Assembly: GCF_026343335.1 (NCBI RefSeq)
Contig: NZ_JAPELX010000001.1
Span: forward strand, 7,812,001-7,876,000
Length of the DNA stretch: 64,000 nt
DNA from: Streptomyces sp. NBC_00078
Lineage (GTDB): Bacteria; Actinomycetota; Actinomycetes; Streptomycetales; Streptomycetaceae
Direction of reading: 5' to 3'
Numbering within the stretch: the stretch's first letter is position 1; each line of letters opens with the position of its first letter. The position numbers were made by a program, and so were the translations under genes. Below are positions 59,359 through 64,000 of the stretch, piece by piece. Under the pieces are notes generated by a model, which saw only the letters and a program-made list of their open reading frames with translations, was not told the origin of the DNA and did no database searches.

Positions 59359-59796
59359 ATGACTCAGGACACACTGCTCAGGCTGCTCTCGGACGACCGC
59401 AGCGGGGTGCTGGTCACCCTCAAGCGCGACGGCCGGCCCCAGCTGTCGAACGTCAGTCATCACTACTATCCCGACGAGCACATCGTCCGGATCTCGGTCA
59501 CCGACGACCGCGCGAAGACCCGCAACCTGCTGCGTGACCCGCGGGCGTCGTACCACGTGTCCACGCCCGACCGCCTTGCCTACACGGTTGTCGAGGGCAC
59601 CGCCGACCTCTCGCCCGTCGCGAAGGACCCGCACGACGACACGGTCGAGGAGCTGATCCGCCTCTACCGCGACGTCATGGGCGAGCACCCGGACTGGGAC
59701 GACTACCGTGCGGCGATGGTCCGCGACCGACGCCTGGTGGTGCGGCTGAGGGTGGAGCGGGCGTACGGAATTCCCAAGGGTGCCAACAGGGGCTGA
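59359..59796 (+). CDS. PPOX-class F420-dependent oxidoreductase
   Basis: 145 aa. Split-barrel flavin/F420 fold: LLSDDRSGVLVTLKRDGRPQ then LSNVSHHYYPDEHIVRISVT, DRAKTRNLLRDPRASYHVST and a C-terminal VVRLRVERAYGI. The AKTRNLLRDPR segment is typical of the F420-binding FDOR-B group. It reduces small organic substrates using F420H2. Divergent from tetR and within reach of its operators. Weak ribosome site. Confidence 0.85.
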   Translation: MTQDTLLRLLSDDRSGVLVTLKRDGRPQLSNVSHHYYPDEHIVRISVTDDRAKTRNLLRDPRASYHVSTPDRLAYTVVEGTADLSPVAKDPHDDTVEELIRLYRDVMGEHPDWDDYRAAMVRDRRLVVRLRVERAYGIPKGANRG

Positions 59797-60021
59797 GCGC
59801 ACCACTCCGTCCGCGCACCCCGGCCGCCCCTGAATCCGGCCGGAGCGCGCGGAGGCTCCCATGATTACCGCATCGCGCGCGGTGCCTCAACGGCGCCTTT
59901 TACCCCGAGCCGCACGGAGGCCGGTATGACGCGGAGCGGGACGGCGTACGCCCGAGCGGGCCTGGTTCGACGTGTCGCACGGGTGCTTGCCGTCTCCTCC
60001 CCGCGCGCATAGCCTCCGCGC

Positions 60022-60366
60022 GTGATCAATGGGGCCCACGTGGTGATCCATACCCGCGACGCCGAGGCGGACCGCGCCTTCTTCCGGGACGTCCTCGGCT
60101 GGGCGCACGTCGACGCCGGACACGGCTGGCTGATCTTCAGGGCGCCGCCCGCGGAGGTCGCCTTCCACCCGGCGGAGGGCGAGCCGTCGCACGAGCTGAT
60201 GCTGATGTGCGACGACATCGACGCGACGACCGCCGAACTCACCGAAAAGGGGGTGGAGTTGACGCGTCCGCTGGAGGAGGCCCGCTGGGGCCGGGTGACA
60301 GGCTTCCGGCTGCCGGGTGGGGGTGAGGTCGGCTTGTACGAGCCGCGTCACCCGCGAGCGACGTAG
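60022..60366 (+). CDS. VOC-family (glyoxalase/dioxygenase fold) protein
   Basis: 114 aa from GTG 60022 (VINGAHVVIHTRDAEADRAF). One vicinal-oxygen-chelate domain: FFRDVLGWAHVDAGHGWLIF, ELMLMCDDIDATTAELTEKG and WGRVTGFRLPGGGEVGLYEP. Metal ligands would be the early His, Glu and the terminal Glu in GLYEP. The function could be metalloenzyme or binding protein (bleomycin-resistance type); not resolvable. Single gene with 225 bp of non-coding DNA before it. Confidence 0.85.
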   Translation: MINGAHVVIHTRDAEADRAFFRDVLGWAHVDAGHGWLIFRAPPAEVAFHPAEGEPSHELMLMCDDIDATTAELTEKGVELTRPLEEARWGRVTGFRLPGGGEVGLYEPRHPRAT

Positions 60367-60412
60367 GGCGACAGAGCGCCGCGTACGCCCCCGCGACACC
60401 GCGACACCGCGA

Positions 60413-60463
60413 CCCCCGGGCTCCGGAGCCTGCGTGGCGTCCGGGGCCCGGGGGTGTCCGGGG
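60413..60463. terminator. GC-rich hairpin between VOC and MHS transporter genes
   Basis: CCCCCGGGCTCCGGA (60413-60427) faces TCCGGGGCCCGGGGG (about 60439-60453), an almost perfect inverted repeat, with further G-rich sequence after it. Sits between convergent genes ending at 60366 and 60481. The triplicated CGCGACACC just before it (60390-60412) is a minor tandem repeat. Confidence 0.55.
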
Positions 60464-60480
60464 GTGATCGTGCGGAGCGG

Positions 60481-61839
60481 TCAGGCCGTGACCGTCTCCG
60501 GCTGTGACGTTCCCTGGGGCGTGCGCTCACCCAGGTGACCCGTCGGGATCTTGTGAGTCTCGCGGGCCGAGAGGGCGGCGATCAACGGCGGGACGCACAG
60601 GGCCGCCGTGAACAGGGCCACCGATGACCAGTCGCTGCCGTCGGGACCCGCGATCTGGGCGGCGAACGTGACCGCGAAGCCCGCCACGGCGAAGCCGATC
60701 TGGGTGCCGACGGCCAGGCCGGACAGGCGGACGCGGGTGGAGAACATCTCGCCGTAGAAGGACGGCCAGACGCCGTTCGCGGCGCTGTAGACCACGCCGA
60801 AGGCGACTATGCCCAGGATCAGGGTGAGGGCGTAGTTGCCCGTCGAGATCGCCCAGAGGTAGAGGAACATGGTGATCGCGCTGCCGGCCGCGCCGATCAG
60901 GAACACGGGGCGGCGGCCGATGCGGTCCGACAGGGTGGCCCACAGGGGGATCGCGCCGAGTGCCACGAGGTTGGCGAGCGCGCCCACCCAGAGCATGGAG
61001 GAGCGGGACATGCCGACCGAGTCGCTGGTGGCGTAGGCGAGGGCCCACACCGTGAAGATCGTGGAGACCGAGGCGATGAGTGCGCCTCCGATCACCCGCA
61101 GCACGTCCGCCCAGTGCTCGCGCAGCAGCACGACCAGTGGCAGCTTCACGACCCCTTCGGTGGCCGCCTGCTTCGCAAAGGCCGGCGTCTCCTCCAGCCT
61201 GCGACGGATGCCGTAGCCGACGACGGCGACGGCGACGCTCGCCCAGAACGGCACTCGCCAGCCCCACGACAGCAACTGGTCGTCGGGGAGCGCGGCGACC
61301 GGGATGAAGACCAGCGTGGCGATGAGCTGGCCGCCCTGAGTGCCACTGAGGGTGAAGCTGGTGAAGAAGCCGCGTCGGTCCGGTGGCGCGTGTTCCAGCG
61401 TCATGGAGCTGGCGCTGGCCTGCTCGCCGGCGGCCGAGATGCCCTGCAGGACGCGGCAGGCGACCAGCAGGACCGGGGCGAGGGTGCCGACTTGGGCGCG
61501 CGTGGGCAGACAGCCGATGAGGAACGTCGACAGGCCCATCAGGATCAGCGTGAAGACCATGATCTTCTTGCGGCCCACCCGGTCGCCGAAGTGCCCGAGG
61601 AAGAGCGCGCCGAAGGGCCGGGCCGCATACGCGACGCCGAACGTGGCCAGCGACAGCAGGGTCGCGGTGGCCGGATCGGACTCGTCGAAGAAGACCTTGG
61701 GGAAGATCAGCGCGGCCGCGCTGCCGTAGATGAAGAAGTCGTAGTACTCCAGGGCGCTGCCGATCCAGGCGGCTGCTGCCGCCTTTTTCGGTTGCCCGAC
61801 GGCTTCGGCAGGGTCGCGGGGTGCGACGGCATGCGTCAC
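60481..61839 (-). CDS. MHS-family MFS transporter (shikimate/carboxylate:H+ symporter type)
   Basis: 452 aa from GTG 61839 (VTHAVAPRDPAEAVGQPKK) after AGGAGCACGCC. Metabolite:H+ symporter features: AAWIGSALEYYDFFIYGSAA at TM1, GHFGDRVGRKKIMVFTLILM (motif A), ISAAGEQASASSMTLEHAP and RRGFFTSFTLSGTQGGQLIA. This matches ShiA/KgtP/ProP-like carriers. With the shikimate dehydrogenase and the TIM-barrel gene across the TetR gene, quinate or shikimate is the likeliest substrate. Confidence 0.87.
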   Translation of the reverse strand: MTHAVAPRDPAEAVGQPKKAAAAAWIGSALEYYDFFIYGSAAALIFPKVFFDESDPATATLLSLATFGVAYAARPFGALFLGHFGDRVGRKKIMVFTLILMGLSTFLIGCLPTRAQVGTLAPVLLVACRVLQGISAAGEQASASSMTLEHAPPDRRGFFTSFTLSGTQGGQLIATLVFIPVAALPDDQLLSWGWRVPFWASVAVAVVGYGIRRRLEETPAFAKQAATEGVVKLPLVVLLREHWADVLRVIGGALIASVSTIFTVWALAYATSDSVGMSRSSMLWVGALANLVALGAIPLWATLSDRIGRRPVFLIGAAGSAITMFLYLWAISTGNYALTLILGIVAFGVVYSAANGVWPSFYGEMFSTRVRLSGLAVGTQIGFAVAGFAVTFAAQIAGPDGSDWSSVALFTAALCVPPLIAALSARETHKIPTGHLGERTPQGTSQPETVTA

Positions 61840-61870
61840 GGCGTGCTCCTTCGGGGGGACTCCAACGTAG

Positions 61871-61961
61871 GCGGAGTGAGCGGAGAGGGGAAGCAGAGGA
61901 GGCAGAAGGGGAAGCAGGGGAAGCAGAAGAGGAAGCAGGGGAAGCAGGGAGAGGCAGGGGG
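61871..61961. repeat. Polypurine tract with GGAAGCAGG repeats
   Basis: About 90 bp almost entirely A/G on the + strand, built from variants of GGAAGCAGGGG and GAGGCAG (at least five copies). It occupies the 5' leader region of the MHS transporter gene (so it is pyrimidine-rich in that mRNA). Length may vary between strains. Confidence 0.75.
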
Positions 61962-61985
61962 CCGATGAAGGGGCCGGATCTCGGC

Positions 61986-62019
61986 TTAATTAACCCACTG
62001 GGTAGTTAGTCCCGGTGGG
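61986..62019. promoter_or_regulatory. Possible operator upstream of the MHS transporter gene
   Basis: TTAATTAA (61986-61993) runs into the palindrome ACCCACTGGGT (61993-62003), followed by CCCGGTGGG (62011-62019). It lies between the transporter (start 61839) and the end of tetR (62073) and is the most AT-rich and symmetric part of that gap. Plausible site for the adjacent TetR regulator. Confidence 0.45.
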
Positions 62020-62072
62020 TAGGGATGTTGCGCCGACGTTTCCCGAGTGTCAAGAGGTGGTGCCGTACGGCC

Positions 62073-62738
62073 TCAGCCGACCGCCCGCTCCGCCGTCAGG
62101 TAGGCGATCACCATGTCGCCGAGCATGGCGCGGTAGTGCTCGCGCTGGGCCGGGTCCACCAGGTCGCGGCCGAACAGGGCGCCGAAGGTGTGCCGGTTGG
62201 CGACCCGGAAGAAACAGAACGAGCTGATCATCGCGTGCAGGTCGACCGCGTCGACATCGGCCGTGAACAGGCCGGACTCCTGCCCGGAGGCCAGGATGCG
62301 GCGGATCACGTCGAGTGCGGGGGAACCGATCTTGCCGAGCTTCTCCGAGGCGGCGATGTGCTCGGCCCCGTGGATGTTCTCGATGCTGACCAGACGGATG
62401 AAGTCGGGGTGCTGCTCGTGGTGGTCGAAGGTCACCTCCGCGAGGCGCCGGATCGCGGCGACCGGGTCGAGGTCCTCGACGTCCAGCTCCTGCTCGGCCT
62501 CGCGGATCACGCCGTACGCCCGCTCCAGGACGGCCGTGAACAGCTGCTCCTTGCCGCCGAAGTAGTAGTAGATCATCCGCTTGGTGGTGCGGGTGCGGGC
62601 GGCGATCTCGTCGACCCGGGCGCCGTCGTAGCCCGCCCGTGCGAACTCCTGCGTGGCCACGTCGAGGATCTCGGCCTGGGTGCGGGCGGCGTCGCGGATC
62701 CGCCCGTTCGGTCGTGCCGGTTCGTCGACGCTGGTCAT
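62073..62738 (-). CDS. TetR-family regulator of the quinate/shikimate-type block
   Basis: 221 aa, ATG 62738 (MTSVDEPARPNGRIRDAART). HTH: RVDEIAARTRTTKRMIYYYF with FGGKEQLFTAVLERAY. A TetR_C_17-like ligand domain has RLAEVTFDHHEQHPDFIRLV, then HAMISSFCFFRVANRHTFGA. TetR proteins with this C-terminus often control aromatic or carboxylate catabolism. It diverges from the shikimate dehydrogenase gene (143 bp gap containing an inverted repeat) and is upstream of the transporter on the same strand, so it probably governs both. Confidence 0.88.
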   Translation of the reverse strand: MTSVDEPARPNGRIRDAARTQAEILDVATQEFARAGYDGARVDEIAARTRTTKRMIYYYFGGKEQLFTAVLERAYGVIREAEQELDVEDLDPVAAIRRLAEVTFDHHEQHPDFIRLVSIENIHGAEHIAASEKLGKIGSPALDVIRRILASGQESGLFTADVDAVDLHAMISSFCFFRVANRHTFGALFGRDLVDPAQREHYRAMLGDMVIAYLTAERAVG

Positions 62739-62835
62739 CGGGTTCCTTCGGGAGTGCGGCCGGTGCCGCAGATTCTAGAAGGCGGGCCGGGTGTCGCCTC
62801 CAGGGTCTTCCCCGGGAAGCCGACCGGCTGATATA

Positions 62836-62861
62836 GCTAACGTACTAGTTCGTACATTAGC
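62836..62861. promoter_or_regulatory. Imperfect palindrome between tetR and shikimate dehydrogenase genes
   Basis: GCTAACGTACTAG|TTCGTACATTAGC: 10 of 13 positions pair. It contains CTAGTTCGTAC and is AT-rich against the background. Located 21 bp before the dehydrogenase start, overlapping its likely promoter, where a TetR repressor would bind. Confidence 0.6.
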
Positions 62862-62881
62862 GCTCAGTTCGGGAGGGCCAC

Positions 62882-63769
62882 GTGGCCAAGGACTCGTATC
62901 TCGTCGGACTGATCGGCGCCGGCATCGGCCCGTCGCTCAGCCCGGCGCTGCACGAGCGGGAGGCGGACCGGCAGGGCCTGCGCTACGTGTACCGGCTCAT
63001 CGACATCGACACCCTCGGTGTGCCTCCCGAGGCGGTGGGGGACCTGGTGCGGGCCGCCCGCGACCTGGGTTTCGACGGGCTGAACATCACGCACCCGTGC
63101 AAGCAGCTGGTCATCGAGCACCTGGACGCACTCGCCCCGCGGGCCGAGGCGCTCGGCGCGGTCAACACCGTCGTCTTCGAGGACGGCCGTGCGATCGGCC
63201 ACAACACGGACGTCACCGGTTTCGCCGCCTCCTTCGCGCGCAGCCTGCCGGACGCTTCGCTGGAGCGGGTGGTGCAGCTGGGCGCCGGCGGCGCGGGCGC
63301 GGCGGTCGCTCACGCGACGCTCACTTTGGGTGCGGAGCGGGTCACCGTGGTCGACGCGCTCGCCGATCGGGCCGCGGATCTTGCCGCTGCGCTGAACCGG
63401 CACTTCGGCGCCGGCCGGGCGGCCGCGGCCGCGCCGGATCAGCTCGCCCAGCTGCTCGGCTCGGCCGACGGCGTCGTGCATGCCACTCCGACCGGAATGG
63501 CTGCCCATCCGGGGCTGCCGTTCCCCGCCGAGCTCCTGCACCCTGGGCTGTGGGTTGCCGAGGTCGTCTACCGCCCGTTGGAGACGGAGTTGTTGCGTAC
63601 CGCGCGGGCGGTTGGCTGCGCCGTTTCGGACGGCGGTGGGATGGCTGTTTTCCAGGCCGCTGACGCGTTCCGGCTGTTCACCGGGCGTGAGCCCGACAGC
63701 GCGCGGATGCTGGTGGACATCGCGGAGCTGGCCGGCGCCGCGCAGAGCTCGGTCGGCAAGGCGGTCTGA
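62882..63769 (+). CDS. aroE: Shikimate/quinate dehydrogenase
   Basis: 295 aa from GTG 62882 after GGGAGGGCCAC. AroE layout: LIGAGIGPSLSPALHEREAD (substrate loop SxS), FDGLNITHPCKQLVIEHLD (catalytic Lys in THPxK; here Cys precedes Lys), GAVNTVVFEDGRAIGHNTDV (NTD motif), a Rossmann site LGAGGAGAAVAHATL and EVVYRPLETELL. The last ~40 residues include GGGMAVFQAADAFRLFTG. The regulated catabolic context suggests it oxidises shikimate or quinate rather than serving the biosynthetic pathway. Confidence 0.87.
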   Translation: MAKDSYLVGLIGAGIGPSLSPALHEREADRQGLRYVYRLIDIDTLGVPPEAVGDLVRAARDLGFDGLNITHPCKQLVIEHLDALAPRAEALGAVNTVVFEDGRAIGHNTDVTGFAASFARSLPDASLERVVQLGAGGAGAAVAHATLTLGAERVTVVDALADRAADLAAALNRHFGAGRAAAAAPDQLAQLLGSADGVVHATPTGMAAHPGLPFPAELLHPGLWVAEVVYRPLETELLRTARAVGCAVSDGGGMAVFQAADAFRLFTGREPDSARMLVDIAELAGAAQSSVGKAV

Positions 63770-63903
63770 GTCGGCAAGGCGGTCCGAGGCCGCGGGCGCC
63801 GGACGTGGTTGCTCGCGCCCACGCGGCGGTCGCCGCCCACCCGCTACAGCCCCGCACCCCTGAAGAGGCGCCGTGACACCCGGCAGTTCGAAGGAGCAGG
63901 ACC

Positions 63904-64000
63904 ATGCATACGTCCATCGCCACCGTCTCCCTCAGTGGCTCCCTCACCGAGAAGCTCACCGCCGCCTCGCGGGCCGGGTTCGACGGCGTCGAGATCTTCG
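63904..64000 (+). CDS. Start of a TIM-barrel isomerase/3-dehydroshikimate dehydratase-like gene, cut by window edge
   Basis: ATG 63904 after GAAGGAGCAGGACC; 32 codons seen: MHTSIATVSLSGSLTEKLTA then RAGFDGVEIF. The pattern T-x-x-L-S-G ... K-L-x-A-A-x-x-A-G-F-D-G-V-E-I-F is the first strand-helix-strand of xylose isomerase-like TIM barrels. In quinate/shikimate catabolic operons this position is filled by 3-dehydroshikimate dehydratase (often fused to an HPPD-like domain). Only the N-terminus is available. Confidence 0.7.
   Translation, partial: MHTSIATVSLSGSLTEKLTAASRAGFDGVEIF

Noticed and set aside
60390..60412. CGCGACACC repeats as a CRISPR array
   Set aside because: Three adjoining 9-bp units with no spacers; simple tandem repeat.

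Overview
The window is typical Streptomyces chromosome: very high GC with strong third-position GC bias, frequent GTG and TTG starts, purine-rich Shine-Dalgarno sites, 4-nt ATGA/GTGA gene overlaps, Tat and Sec secreted polysaccharide hydrolases, and LysR/TetR/ROK/GntR regulators next to their targets. Only one RNA gene was recognised, a tRNA-Leu(GAG). One insertion sequence (IS110 family) is present. No CRISPR array, phage block or replication origin was seen. The many decayed gene fragments (about 17.2, 22.8-23.3, 27.9-28.5, 29.9 and 33.1 kb, plus a truncated pqqE) suggest an accessory, deletion-prone part of the chromosome.

Layout. 0-5.2 kb: PhyH-type dioxygenase (cut by the left edge), methyltransferase, short-chain dehydrogenase, a GH75 chitosanase with a palindromic operator, an ABM-like protein and an aldo/keto reductase. 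5.4-15.2 kb: a tightly packed seven-gene operon that opens with a PqqA-type peptide and a PqqE lacking its radical-SAM half. It continues with secreted GH105, a polysaccharide-lyase-like protein, a GH28+GH29 fusion, GH27 and a CBM/Fn3/PQQ-dependent sugar dehydrogenase. 15.2-23.3 kb: acyl-CoA synthetase, LysR with a divergent SBF-type transporter, a DUF4185-like propeller protein, a sialidase and pseudogene debris. 23.4-27.9 kb: FdhD with a stand-alone FDH [4Fe-4S] module, divergent from an oxalate/formate-type antiporter and its small subunit, then KAS III and GntR. 28.6-32.3 kb: ROK regulator plus Gfo/Idh oxidoreductase and TIM-barrel isomerase whose ABC transporter appears lost. 33.4 kb: tRNA-Leu. 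33.9-44.4 kb: an unknown protein, acyltransferase, BlaI, TerB, EF-G2, a GH55 beta-1,3-glucanase and a fused DppB-DppC permease.

44.9-56.0 kb is the second notable system. It contains a CDP-alcohol phosphotransferase, a BchC-like dehydrogenase, a PTPS homologue lacking key active-site residues, a GT4 glycosyltransferase, a methyltransferase, an LPG-synthase-type membrane protein, a creatininase-family amidohydrolase and a GTP cyclohydrolase II. The cyclohydrolase has Met at the position of E. coli RibA Tyr105, which predicts that it stops at the formamidopyrimidine (FAPy) product; the adjacent creatininase homologue would remove the formyl group as archaeal ArfB does. An IS110 element sits inside this locus, between the dehydrogenase and PTPS genes. 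A pair of saccharopine-dehydrogenase homologues follows.

56.0-64 kb: serine beta-lactamase-like hydrolase, a DHA2 exporter with its TetR and palindromic operators, F420/PPOX and VOC proteins, and a quinate/shikimate-type catabolic block (MHS transporter, TetR, shikimate dehydrogenase, and the start of a TIM-barrel gene cut by the right edge). All functions are homology judgements from reading the sequence; nothing was run against a database.
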